Part shown: positions 18,606 to 27,382 of the stretch, piece by piece | How positions within the stretch are numbered: position 1 is the stretch's first letter | Layout: each line of letters starts with the position of its first letter | DNA from: Candidatus Acidulodesulfobacterium ferriphilum | GTDB lineage: Bacteria; SZUA-79; Acidulodesulfobacterales; Acidulodesulfobacteraceae | DNA: 64,000 bases | Assembly: GCA_004195035.1 (NCBI GenBank) | Contig: SGBD01000004.1 | Span: 124,001 to 188,000, forward strand | Reading direction: 5' to 3' | Position numbers and translations under genes: made by a program | The notes under the pieces: model-generated | Database searches by the model: none | Seen by the model: the letters and a program-made list of their open reading frames with translations, nothing else | What the model was told of the DNA's origin: nothing

Positions 18606-19262
18606 TTACTTATGCGAACCCGTAAATTTTACAGAAGCCGCAGGTTTTTTAACGGAATAGTCTTTTGGCTTAGCTATCTTCTTTATGTCTGCGGTAGTAT
18701 TTTGAATAACAGCCCTTTCGTAAATCTTAACCCATGCGCAATCCAAATTCTCGTCAACCTCGCATTTATAATTTTTCATCCCGCCGCAGGGACCATTCAA
18801 AAGCCCTTTTGGACACAATGTTACGGGGCAAATTCCTCCTGTTTCGTTTAAAACGCATTTCCCGCACAAAGAACACATCTCCTTCAAAGAAGAGAGGTTT
18901 TCGATATTGCCCAAAAACATCGTATCGACGCCGGAGATTACCATTTTTGAATCGTCAAGCGCATTAACCGCCGATTGCACGCCGCTTCCGCAGGATAGAA
19001 CCAATATTGAAGCGGATTTGGCAACAAATTCTTTATTATCCCTGACCGCTTTTCTAACCTTTTGGAGGTGGCACATTGCATCTATTACATAAGTTCCGTT
19101 TACGGAGATATTTTTATCCTCCAGAATCCCCTTCATTGCCGCAACTTCTTTCGGGCCTCCCGTCCTCGAGGTATCGGAGCATATCCCGCATCCAAATATA
19201 AAAACGGAACCGCGGATTTTTTTAATTATATCTTCTAATTCCTTTTGTTTGGTAACTATCAT
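18606..19262 (-). CDS. metV: MetV-like zinc/iron-sulfur partner of methylenetetrahydrofolate reductase
   Basis: 218 residues, cysteine-rich. The motif run C130, C133, C136, C145, C150 and C159 (SLCGKCVLNE, CPVTLCPKGLLNGPCGG) is the MTHFR C-terminal zinc-binding domain (PF12225). More cysteines occur at C25, C28, C64 and C91. In acetogens MetV is the electron-entry partner of MetF in methylene-THF reduction without direct NADH use. Its ATG overlaps the folD stop by 4 bp, and metF lies 4 kb upstream in the same direction. The partnership with MetF here is inferred. Confidence 0.85.
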   Translation of the reverse strand: MIVTKQKELEDIIKKIRGSVFIFGCGICSDTSRTGGPKEVAAMKGILEDKNISVNGTYVIDAMCHLQKVRKAVRDNKEFVAKSASILVLSCGSGVQSAVNALDDSKMVISGVDTMFLGNIENLSSLKEMCSLCGKCVLNETGGICPVTLCPKGLLNGPCGGMKNYKCEVDENLDCAWVKIYERAVIQNTTADIKKIAKPKDYSVKKPAASVKFTGSHK

Positions 19263-20167
19263 ATATTCTCATCAATCTTATTAGATAACATTGCCGCCTT
19301 GGCGGTATTTTCCATTAAAACCGAAACGGTCACGGGTCCAACGCCGCCGGGGACGGGGGTTATTTTGGAAACCTTGCTTATAACCTTTTCGAAATTTACA
19401 TCTCCGCAAATATGCCCATCAAGCCTTGAAATGCCGACATCGATTACAACCGCGTCGTCTTTTAAATAGCTGTCATCGATAAGATTTGCCTTGCCTGCGG
19501 CTGAAATTAAAATATCTGCCCCCTTTGTAAAACATTTAATATCTTTTGTGAAAATATTGAGCGAGACAACGGTGGCAAGCCTGTTTATAAGCATTATAGC
19601 AAGAGGCTTCCCTACGATATTGCTTTGTCCTATTATGACGCAATTTTCCCCTTTAACCGAAATATCGTAATAATCGAGCATTTTAATAATTCCATATGGG
19701 GTACAGGGGTAAAAAGGCGAATTTTCCGTAAAAATCTTTCCTACATTTAAAGGGTGGAAGCCGTCAACATCCTTATTGGGGCAGATTGCATCCATAACGG
19801 CTTTTGCATTTATATGAGGCGGCAGGGGAAGCTGGACTAAAATTCCGTGGACTAAAGGGTCGTTATTTAATTCCTCTATCTTGTTCAAAAGCTCTTTTTC
19901 GGTTAAGCCTTCAGGGTAAATAAATTTTTGGGATAGTATCCCGCACCTTTCGGCGGCGCGTTCTTTATTCCTGACATATATAACGGAAGCCTTGTTTTCT
20001 CCAACCAAAATGACGGCGATTAACGGCACTATTCCCGCTTTTTTTAACCCGCTGACTTTAAGCGCTACGGAAGATTCTAATTCTCCGGCTATTAACCTGC
20101 CATCGATAATCTTTTCTTTAAATTTATCATAACAACTATTATTATTTATGTAATTATTTGATGTCAT
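19259..20167 (-). CDS. folD: Methylene-THF dehydrogenase / methenyl-THF cyclohydrolase
   Basis: Bifunctional enzyme interconverting methylene-, methenyl- and 10-formyl-THF. 302 residues. It has the active-site segment VIYVRNKERAAERCG (Tyr and Lys), VQLPLPPHINAKAV, the PCTPYGIIKML loop, the NADP site GQSNIVGKPLA and the end motif TPVPGGVGPVTVSVLMENT. It is coupled to metV and follows porB by 14 bp. It provides the middle steps between formyl-THF and MetF. Confidence 0.96.
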   Translation of the reverse strand: MTSNNYINNNSCYDKFKEKIIDGRLIAGELESSVALKVSGLKKAGIVPLIAVILVGENKASVIYVRNKERAAERCGILSQKFIYPEGLTEKELLNKIEELNNDPLVHGILVQLPLPPHINAKAVMDAICPNKDVDGFHPLNVGKIFTENSPFYPCTPYGIIKMLDYYDISVKGENCVIIGQSNIVGKPLAIMLINRLATVVSLNIFTKDIKCFTKGADILISAAGKANLIDDSYLKDDAVVIDVGISRLDGHICGDVNFEKVISKVSKITPVPGGVGPVTVSVLMENTAKAAMLSNKIDENI

Positions 20168-20181
20168 TAATTTAAATTTAA

Positions 20182-21078
20182 TTAAATTAAACCGTAGCGG
20201 GCAATATTTTCATCGGCTATCTTTTGTATCTTTTCTATTTCCGTTTTGCCGGCCTCATCCTTAAACAGATGTTTAAATCTTCCTTGGAGCTTAAGATATT
20301 CCTCGACCGGAATCTTTTTACTTATCTTTTTGACGGAAATTATCCTGTCATATTCTGCTTCAAATAAAGGATAAAGACCTGTCTGAACCGCGAGTTGGGC
20401 AATTTTAACGGAATATCTCGGTTCATATTTCCACCCTGGAACGCAGGGAACATCTATTTGCAGATACTTGGCGCCCTTTATGGATTTGGCCTTTTTAACC
20501 TTTTTTTGAAGGTCAATGGGATAACCGGCGGATGCAACCGCGGTGTACGGAATTCTGTGGGCCATGGCAATCTCCGGCATATATTTTTTAGGCCGTGAAT
20601 TACCGAACGACTTTTTTCCCGAAGGGCTTGTGGTGGTGTAAGCGTCGAAAGGCGTAAGTCCGCTTCTTTGATAGCCGGTATTCATATATGCCCCGTTGTC
20701 ATAGCAAATGTACAGGACATCGTGGTTTCTTTCGAACATGCCGCTAAGCGCCTGAAGCCCTATATCGGCCGTCCCCCCGTCCCCCCCCTGCGCTATTACC
20801 GTTATGTCGTCTTTTTTCCCCATAGCCTTAAGGGCGGCTTCAATGCCGGATGCTACCGCGGCAGAATTTTCGAAAAGAGAATGAATCCACGGAATTCTCC
20901 ATGAGGACTCGGGATAGCGGGTTGAAAACACCTCAAGACACCCGGTTGCAGCGGTTGCTATGGTATTTTTGCCGAGAACTTCGAGTATCAGCTTAACAGC
21001 CATAGATTGAGCGCAGCCGGAACATCCCGTATGCCCCATCGTAAAAAGCTCGGTATGTGTTTCCTCTTTAGTTAGCAT
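20182..21078 (-). CDS. porB: Pyruvate:ferredoxin oxidoreductase, beta subunit
   Basis: TPP-binding subunit of the four-subunit 2-oxoacid:ferredoxin oxidoreductase. 298 residues. GHTGCSGCAQS near the N-terminus supplies cluster cysteines, joined by TGCLEVFSTRYP and a later Cys in IDVPCVPGW. The TPP motif is GGDGGTADIGLQALSG...NGAYMNTGYQRS. The sequence matches the pyruvate-type (PorB) more than oxoglutarate or VOR types. Genes run porG-porD-porA-porB. Confidence 0.93.
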   Translation of the reverse strand: MLTKEETHTELFTMGHTGCSGCAQSMAVKLILEVLGKNTIATAATGCLEVFSTRYPESSWRIPWIHSLFENSAAVASGIEAALKAMGKKDDITVIAQGGDGGTADIGLQALSGMFERNHDVLYICYDNGAYMNTGYQRSGLTPFDAYTTTSPSGKKSFGNSRPKKYMPEIAMAHRIPYTAVASAGYPIDLQKKVKKAKSIKGAKYLQIDVPCVPGWKYEPRYSVKIAQLAVQTGLYPLFEAEYDRIISVKKISKKIPVEEYLKLQGRFKHLFKDEAGKTEIEKIQKIADENIARYGLI

Positions 21079-21116
21079 AATTTATTTTCCTATTTATATT
21101 TTAATTTATTTAATTT

Positions 21117-22289
21117 TTAAAGATACTGCTGGGATAATCCTACAAACTCGCCATCAACGTTTTCTTCCTTTTCCGCCCTCATAACAAGGTCATAAATATT
21201 TTTAGGAGTAATATCCCTGCCGCCAAGCCCGATTGTATATCCATTAACGCTGATAGAGGTCATTTTATGCTTATAAAGAACATCCCTTATTTCCATAGAA
21301 AGAATCCCGCCCTTGCCAAGCGATATTGCCTTTTCTATCACTATAACATTCTGTGCATTTTGAAGAGCATCCGCAATCTCGTCTTCAGGAAAAGGTCTAA
21401 AGGAACGAACCTTTAAAACGCCAATCTTTTTTCCCGATTCTCTTAATTCGTCGACAACGTCTTTTATGGTTCCAAGCACGGATCCCATTGCGACAATAAC
21501 TATTTTTGCGTCATCCATTTTATAGGCATCTATCAAGGCGCCTTGAAATTTGCCGAACATTTCCTTGTATTCCTGTGCTGCCTGTATTATATAGCGCTTG
21601 GAATTATTGACGGCGTTCGAAAGATTATACCTCGATTCCATATAAACGGAAGGTTCGCCCAGCGTTCCAAAAGAATAAGGATTATCTACATCGAGCTTAT
21701 ATTCCATATTTAAGGGCGGCAAATACTCCCTGACCTTTTCGATGCTGTCTATTGTCTCTACAACCTCGAATGTATGCGTTAAAACAAAACCATCGACATT
21801 GACCGTGACCGGAAGCATAACATCAGGATTTTCGGCAATTTTAAACGCTTGAATATGCATATCGTACGCCTCCTGATTATTTTCCGCAATGAGCGTAATT
21901 GCGCCCGTATCTCTGATCGCCATTGCGTCCTGCATATCGTTCCAAATGTTTATCGGCGCGGAAACAGCTCTGTTTGCGATAGTTAAAACAACGGGAAGCC
22001 TCATGCCCGCGATGTTGTATATCACCTCTTCCATATATAAAAGCCCCTGGGAAGCCGTTGCGGTATAAGTTCTAACCCCGCAAGCGCTGGCGCCCAAAAC
22101 AACGGAAGCCGCCGAGTGTTCGCTTTCAACCATAATAAATTCCGCTTTTAAATCACCGTCGGCAACCATTTGAGAAAGATGTTCCACAATATGGGTTTGC
22201 GGGGTAATTGGATAAGCAGAAATAACATGGGGCTCGGTCATCCTCACCCCGTCCGAAATAGCCATTGACCCTTCAAGAACCTTTTTCAT
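21117..22289 (-). CDS. porA: Pyruvate:ferredoxin oxidoreductase, alpha subunit
   Basis: 390 residues. It contains the substrate- and TPP-side domains of the alpha chain: SAYPITPQTHIVEHL, VESEHSAASVVLGASACG, TATASQGLLYM and the central NIWNDMQDAMAIRDTG. With beta, gamma and delta it oxidises pyruvate to acetyl-CoA and CO2, or runs in reverse with reduced ferredoxin. It lies between porD and porB with normal spacing. Confidence 0.95.
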   Translation of the reverse strand: MKKVLEGSMAISDGVRMTEPHVISAYPITPQTHIVEHLSQMVADGDLKAEFIMVESEHSAASVVLGASACGVRTYTATASQGLLYMEEVIYNIAGMRLPVVLTIANRAVSAPINIWNDMQDAMAIRDTGAITLIAENNQEAYDMHIQAFKIAENPDVMLPVTVNVDGFVLTHTFEVVETIDSIEKVREYLPPLNMEYKLDVDNPYSFGTLGEPSVYMESRYNLSNAVNNSKRYIIQAAQEYKEMFGKFQGALIDAYKMDDAKIVIVAMGSVLGTIKDVVDELRESGKKIGVLKVRSFRPFPEDEIADALQNAQNVIVIEKAISLGKGGILSMEIRDVLYKHKMTSISVNGYTIGLGGRDITPKNIYDLVMRAEKEENVDGEFVGLSQQYL

Positions 22290-22361
22290 AATATATTCAC
22301 CGGATTAAAAATTTATTTAAATGAATATTAATATCAATATCAATCTAATGCTAATCACAAT

Positions 22362-22625
22362 TTATTTTTCTATTAGAACCATATCTATATCGTCAACGGG
22401 GCATTCTTCGGCGCATATGCCGCACCCCTTGCAGTAATCTGCATCATAATCGTATATTTTTGTTTTCTTGTCGCCATAGACAACCCCTTCAGGACAAAAA
22501 TAAATACAAAGATTGCATCCCGTGCATTTTTCCTGTTTAAACACAGGATTTTCATTTGCAAAAGACCCTGTTTTATTCGAAAGAGCCGCTCCCGGAAGGG
22601 CGATAATTCCAATCTTAAAATCCAC
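22362..22625 (-). CDS. porD: Pyruvate:ferredoxin oxidoreductase, delta subunit (2[4Fe-4S] ferredoxin)
   Basis: 87 residues with two ferredoxin motifs, CTGCNLCIYFCPEG and CKGCGICAEECPVD, holding two [4Fe-4S] clusters for electron transfer to soluble ferredoxin. The start is a GTG at 22625, overlapping the porG end by 11 bp, with an AGGAGA-like site upstream inside porG. Complete for the family. Confidence 0.93.
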   Translation of the reverse strand: MDFKIGIIALPGAALSNKTGSFANENPVFKQEKCTGCNLCIYFCPEGVVYGDKKTKIYDYDADYCKGCGICAEECPVDDIDMVLIEK

Positions 22626-23184
22626 TCCTGTCTCCTTTTATGTAATTATAAGCAACTTGAGCGGCTTCGGCATTGGGCTTGCCTAATTTTGAACCGAACC
22701 TGTTTTCTATTTCTTTTTTAATCGATTCTATGCTGACATCTCCGCTTATTGCAGAAAAAGCGCCAAGTAAAGTCGTATTGGCAATCGGTTTATTTAAAAT
22801 CTTAAGGGCAATTTTTAATGCTGGAAATAAGACAACATTTTCTTCGCTAACCCCGCCAAGTTCATTAATAACATCTTTTATACCGGCTTCCGAATTTATC
22901 AACATTTTTCCGTTTTCCCTGAGCCCCTTATAAACTGGGACAGACTTAAGGAGGGTTATATCCTGAACAATGACATAATTTGGATCGTATATTTGATGCC
23001 TTGTCCTGATAGGTTTATCTGAAAATCTTGCAAAAGCTTGAACAGGAGCGCCCGTCCTTTCCGACCCGAAGGATGGAAATGCCTGGCAATAATTTCCGTC
23101 GTCAAAAAAGCTGAGGGCAAGAATGGATGCCATTGTAACGGAACCCTGGCCGCCTCTGCCATGTATTCTGATTTCTTTCATCAT
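22615..23184 (-). CDS. porG: Pyruvate:ferredoxin oxidoreductase, gamma subunit
   Basis: 189 residues. The family start EIRIHGRGGQGSVTMASIL is present, as are AFPSFGSERTGAPVQAF and an internal NTTLLGAFSA. It is the first gene of porGDAB. The region between it and metF holds a 50-bp perfect palindrome (23201-23250), which may end the upstream transcript or cover the por promoter. Confidence 0.94.
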   Translation of the reverse strand: MMKEIRIHGRGGQGSVTMASILALSFFDDGNYCQAFPSFGSERTGAPVQAFARFSDKPIRTRHQIYDPNYVIVQDITLLKSVPVYKGLRENGKMLINSEAGIKDVINELGGVSEENVVLFPALKIALKILNKPIANTTLLGAFSAISGDVSIESIKKEIENRFGSKLGKPNAEAAQVAYNYIKGDRSGF

Positions 23185-23200
23185 AAAATTTTTCCTTTTT

Positions 23201-23250
23201 TATTCGAATAAGTAGGGACAGGCTTAAGCCTGTCCCTACTTATTCGAATA
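23201..23250. repeat. 50-bp perfect palindrome between metF and porG
   Basis: The two 25-nt halves are exact reverse complements with no spacer; the core reads GTAGGGACAGG-CTTAAG-CCTGTCCCTAC and the outer arms include TATTCGAATAAG. It lies just upstream of porG and downstream of metF. A zero-length loop is unusual for a terminator, and no strong T-run follows on either strand. A repeated extragenic palindrome is one reading. Confidence 0.85.
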
Positions 23251-23316
23251 TATGAAATGAATTAAAGATTTTTATATCGGTGTTTTAAAAATTATACACT
23301 TTTTAAAGCTTGAATG

Positions 23317-24231
23317 TCAAGAGTTTTCCGAACCTTTTTTCTCAAATTCGTCTAAAAAATAAGGAATTTTATCTTCTATGCCGTAAGCCATTATGTGGAT
23401 GCCATGTACTAACGGCTTTAATTCCCTTGCAATCCTTGCGGCAATTTCAACCCCTTTTTTTACCGGATTAAGGGCATTATCAAGCTCGCCTATAAGCGTT
23501 TCCGGTATATAAATCCCCGGAATAGCCTGATTCATAAAACGGGCAGTCTTTCCTGATTTTAATATATAGATTCCGGCAATAATTTTTATATCTTTATAAT
23601 TTTTATAAAAATCGTAAAATTTATTAAACTTTTCAACGGAAAATACCGCCTGCGTTTGGAAAAAATCGCATCCGGCAGTAATTTTTTTTTCAAATTTTAT
23701 AAGCTGGGGCTCAAGCGGAACAGATTCGGGATTTACAGCCGCCCCTATATAAAAATCCGTAGGATCGTTAAGTTTGTTTCCGTTCATATCGGCTCCGGCA
23801 TTCAATCCTTTTACTATTTCGATTAAATTAGCCGAATCTATATCGTAAACCGCCTTTGCATGCTTGTGGTCGCCGAAAGATATGTGATCTCCCGTAAGAG
23901 CTAAAACATTTTTTACTTGAAAAGCGGCGGCGCCGAGCAAGTCTGATTCCAGAGCCATGCGGTTTCTATCTCTGCAGGTCTGCTGAAAAATAGGTTCTCC
24001 TCCCGCCTGCTTTATGTAAATCGAACCCGCAAGGGAGGACATTTTCATATTTGCACCCTGATTGTCCGTAATGTTAAAGGCTGTTATACGATTTTTTAAA
24101 AGCTCGTATATGCTTTTCATTTTGGAAAGATCTGTCCCCCTTTCAGGGGATATTTCGGATGTATAGACAAACGCGCCTGCGTTTAAACTTTCTTTTAATT
24201 TATTGCCTGATTTAAAATTCGTTAACATCAT
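23317..24231 (-). CDS. metF: 5,10-methylenetetrahydrofolate reductase
   Basis: Reduces methylene-THF to methyl-THF, FAD-dependent. 304 residues. It has the TIM-barrel markers TSEISPERGTD, NITDNQGANMKMSS, QQTCRDRNRMALESDLLGA, LALTGDHISFGDH and FFQTQAVFSVEKF. The MetV-like gene 4 kb downstream suggests a two-subunit MetFV reductase. It sits between pheA and the por operon on the same strand. Confidence 0.95.
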   Translation of the reverse strand: MMLTNFKSGNKLKESLNAGAFVYTSEISPERGTDLSKMKSIYELLKNRITAFNITDNQGANMKMSSLAGSIYIKQAGGEPIFQQTCRDRNRMALESDLLGAAAFQVKNVLALTGDHISFGDHKHAKAVYDIDSANLIEIVKGLNAGADMNGNKLNDPTDFYIGAAVNPESVPLEPQLIKFEKKITAGCDFFQTQAVFSVEKFNKFYDFYKNYKDIKIIAGIYILKSGKTARFMNQAIPGIYIPETLIGELDNALNPVKKGVEIAARIARELKPLVHGIHIMAYGIEDKIPYFLDEFEKKGSENS

Positions 24232-24255
24232 GAAATATTTTCCATAGCGGTGCGG

Positions 24256-25347
24256 TTAAATATTGTTTGCGGCGGCTTCATAAGAACCGAGTATTTTTAT
24301 AAATATCGTGTATTCTTCTATCCCTTTTAACGCTTTTTTAAGCCTTTCGTCGGATTCATGAGAACTCACATCTATAAAAAACAGGTAGTCCCAGTTAAAT
24401 TTCTTAGACGGCCTTGACTCTATTTTGGTTATGTTAATGTTGTTTTCATAAAACGGTTTTAAAATTTTGAACAGCGCCCCGACTGAATTTTTAATGGAAA
24501 ATAAAATAGATGTCTTATCATTGCCTGTTTTTGAAGTCTTTTCCCCGTTTGAAATAATTAAAAATCTCGTAAAATTATTGCTGTAATCCTCGATATGGGG
24601 GAGCAGTATATTTAACCCGTAAATCCGCCCCGCTAATTCGGACGCTATTGCGGCAGCGCCGGCTTCCTTAGATGCCATAATACAGGCATCTGCCGTTGAA
24701 AAAGCGTCTATAAGTGCCGCATCTTTAAAATTTTCTTCCAAAAAATTTCTGCATTGGCCGAAAGCCTGCGGATGAGAATAAATCTTATCAATATTTTTAA
24801 TGCCGCTTTCCTTTGAAAAAAGGAAATGGCTGACGGGAATTATCTCTTCCCCTATTATTGTAACATCGGAATTTACAAACATATCGAATGTAGCGTTTAC
24901 CATGCCCTCGATGGTATTTTCTACAGGAACAACACCGTAATTCGAAAGCCCCTTGGAGACCGAATCGAAGACCTCGCCGATAGTTTTAAGTGGAATTAAA
25001 GTTCTTGACGAACCAAATCTTTTTATGGCGGCAATATGGGTATAAGTTCCTTCCGGACCAAAATAACCGACCCTTATTTTTGATTCCAGGTCAATGCAGG
25101 CAGATATAATTTCCCTGAATATATTTTGCAAATGCTCGTCTTTTAACGGGCCTTTATTGTGTTTCTTTATATTTCTAAAGACCTCGCTTTCCCTGCCCGG
25201 ATTATAATATGTTTCATTATTGGAAGACTTTATTTTCCCGACATTTAAAGCAACTTTGCCCCTTTTATTAAGAAGCAGGGTAAGCTCTTCATCTATCTTG
25301 TCTATTTCTTTTCTTAAAGTTTGGAGTTCTTCTATGTTTTTATGCAT
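24256..25347 (-). CDS. pheA: Bifunctional chorismate mutase / prephenate dehydratase
   Basis: 363 residues in the standard order: AroQ chorismate mutase (about 5-85; RKEIDKIDEELTLLLNKR), prephenate dehydratase (about 90-270; VGYFGPEGTYTHIAA, VPVENTIEGMVN) and a C-terminal ACT domain (about 280-355) with the Phe-binding ESRPSKKFNWDYLFFID. Expect feedback inhibition by phenylalanine. It supplies the phenylalanine branch opposite tyrA. Confidence 0.95.
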   Translation of the reverse strand: MHKNIEELQTLRKEIDKIDEELTLLLNKRGKVALNVGKIKSSNNETYYNPGRESEVFRNIKKHNKGPLKDEHLQNIFREIISACIDLESKIRVGYFGPEGTYTHIAAIKRFGSSRTLIPLKTIGEVFDSVSKGLSNYGVVPVENTIEGMVNATFDMFVNSDVTIIGEEIIPVSHFLFSKESGIKNIDKIYSHPQAFGQCRNFLEENFKDAALIDAFSTADACIMASKEAGAAAIASELAGRIYGLNILLPHIEDYSNNFTRFLIISNGEKTSKTGNDKTSILFSIKNSVGALFKILKPFYENNINITKIESRPSKKFNWDYLFFIDVSSHESDERLKKALKGIEEYTIFIKILGSYEAAANNI

Positions 25348-25452
25348 TTAATCCCTTAATCCCTTGACATTTTAACATTTTTAAAATTTAAAGTATTTTA
25401 CATAATTTTTAAAAAAAAGGCAAAACAAAGATTGAAGAAACTTACCATGCTT

Positions 25453-26691
25453 TTACCGTCCCGCTTTATTTCTCTGCATTAATCTGCCCGCAATAAATGA
25501 AAGAAATAAAAACAGGGCAATAACTGTAAAAACAAATCTTATCCCGTAAGCCTCGCCGAGATACGCCAAAAAAAACGGGCCGATTATTCCGCCCAAATCA
25601 AAATTAGACTGATATACAGTGTTTGCCGCCACTATATCGTTTGTGCCCACAACCTCTGAAATCTTCATTGTCCCGATAGGAAAAATAAGCGCGTGCGGAA
25701 TACCGAGCAAAATTAAGCTTAACGCATAAAAGAATATGCCTTTCGATAAAACCATAAAAATAAAAGAAAGGCTTGCCAAAAATATGGAAATATTTAAAAT
25801 CTCGGCCTTGTTTTTTATAGCACCCTTTTTTGTAAAATATAACAAACCGAGCCTGACAATTAATGAGGATATAAAAAACAGGGCAAACAAAAGGGTTATC
25901 TCAAAATATTTAATATGGAAATTATCTTTTGCGTAAACGCCTCCGAAAGCAACAATAGAAGCAAAACCTATACTAAAGGCCGTATTATAAAAGATAACCT
26001 CCAGAAAGCCATAATTTTTGAATAATCTTGCAATGCTGCCGCCCTTTTTAATTTTACCGCTGCCGCTTTCATTGTTTCCCAAAGTTTCCTTATTTTTAGC
26101 GGCGGCGTTCATTTGTTCTTTTTTTATCCGCTCCGTTAAAATATTTTTGGCTGTTTTGTTTATTTTTACCGCAAAGAAAAAAGCAGTAATCCCAAACCCG
26201 CAAAGCATAAGATAGATATATCGGATGCTCAAAACTGAAAGCAAAGCCGAACCTAATAATGGACCAAAAACAAGTGCAAGGCTTAACATTAAGGAATATA
26301 CGGTAAGATTTTTTTCGACATCCGCCTTATCGGAAACCAAATGGACAAGGGATAACAGAAACGGCATAATAATGGCTGTTGCAAAACCCGATAAAATTAC
26401 GAAAATTAAAAATTCGGGAAAGGATGTCGAAATAAAATATCCAAAAATTGCAAAACTGAATAAAATTAGCCCTGCTATAATAAATCTGGAAATTAATTGC
26501 GGTTTTACCCTGATGCTTAAAAGATACCTGACTAAAAGAGTGCTGATAGCGTATGTAGCTGTTGTAACGCCGATGTAAACAAGATTTACATCAAGGACAT
26601 ACTTAACAAAGAGCGGATTTATCGATTGAATCATATTCGTATTGGCTCTTTGAAGAAGTATAACGAGAAAAACGAAGAAAATAGCAGGCAT
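25453..26691 (-). CDS. Major facilitator superfamily transporter
   Basis: 412 residues with about twelve hydrophobic helices and a charged central loop (near 190-225, rich in Lys, Asn and Gly) between the two six-helix halves. The region AFGGVYAKDNF and the loop after helix 2 (RYLLSIRVKPQLISR) fit the MFS fold. Substrate not predictable. It starts 5 bp after the hydrolase gene stop, so the two are probably co-transcribed and may handle the same compound. Confidence 0.82.
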   Translation of the reverse strand: MPAIFFVFLVILLQRANTNMIQSINPLFVKYVLDVNLVYIGVTTATYAISTLLVRYLLSIRVKPQLISRFIIAGLILFSFAIFGYFISTSFPEFLIFVILSGFATAIIMPFLLSLVHLVSDKADVEKNLTVYSLMLSLALVFGPLLGSALLSVLSIRYIYLMLCGFGITAFFFAVKINKTAKNILTERIKKEQMNAAAKNKETLGNNESGSGKIKKGGSIARLFKNYGFLEVIFYNTAFSIGFASIVAFGGVYAKDNFHIKYFEITLLFALFFISSLIVRLGLLYFTKKGAIKNKAEILNISIFLASLSFIFMVLSKGIFFYALSLILLGIPHALIFPIGTMKISEVVGTNDIVAANTVYQSNFDLGGIIGPFFLAYLGEAYGIRFVFTVIALFLFLSFIAGRLMQRNKAGR

Positions 26692-26696
26692 ATTAC

Positions 26697-27305
26697 TTAA
26701 GCCTTTTCTTCTTTAATGTAAGAAACTATTAATGAAATAATCTCGTCTTTTGATTCCGTCGCGAAAATATTCTGGGCATGGGCGCTGCCGTTAAAAAAGC
26801 GGATGGTTTTTGGAGACTTGGTCTGGGCATGCATTTTTTTAATGCCTTCCGCAAACTGTTCCCCTTCCGAGCCTAAATAGTGAACGGGGACATCGATAAA
26901 ATCGATGCCATCGACATAGACGGGGGATAAGGCAATAACGGATTTTATTTCCGACGGTTTAAAAAGTTTCGATGCGTTTAAAACGGCGGCACCTCCCATA
27001 CTGGAGCCCAAGAGCGTTATGTTTTTTACAAAATCCAAGCTCTTAGCAAAATTAATAGCCCCTATAACATCCTCTCCGTACGCAAAAGGAGATCCCCTGC
27101 CCTGTTTTGAATTTCCGTAACCCCTAAAATCGAAGGCTAAAGACGATATTTTATTTTTTAGAAGAACCTCGCACAGGTCATAATAACTTTCTTTGTTAAA
27201 AACCTTGCCGTGCGCCAGTATAACAATATCGGGATACGAACCGAATAAAGAACCGTAAATATTTCCGCCGTCGGCGGCTTCAAAACCAACCTCTTTAAAG
27301 TTCAT
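26697..27305 (-). CDS. Alpha/beta-hydrolase
   Basis: 202 residues. The nucleophile elbow is GSSMGG, with DFRGYGNSKQGRG before it and a late Asp/His pair (HAQNIF carries the probable catalytic His). Compact, with no lid domain or signal peptide, so cytoplasmic. Probably an esterase or serine aminopeptidase-like enzyme; substrate unknown. Directly upstream of the MFS gene and downstream of gcvPB. Confidence 0.82.
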   Translation of the reverse strand: MNFKEVGFEAADGGNIYGSLFGSYPDIVILAHGKVFNKESYYDLCEVLLKNKISSLAFDFRGYGNSKQGRGSPFAYGEDVIGAINFAKSLDFVKNITLLGSSMGGAAVLNASKLFKPSEIKSVIALSPVYVDGIDFIDVPVHYLGSEGEQFAEGIKKMHAQTKSPKTIRFFNGSAHAQNIFATESKDEIISLIVSYIKEEKA

Positions 27306-27382
27306 GGCTATACCCCCTATTTTTATTTAATATTAATATTTTAGCATATTAATCTATTAATTCAACAACAAGATATGAATTA

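Noticed and set aside
22385-22612. Alternative minus-strand frame overlapping porD
   Set aside because: porD in the other frame has two perfect ferredoxin motifs; the alternative lacks any conserved feature.
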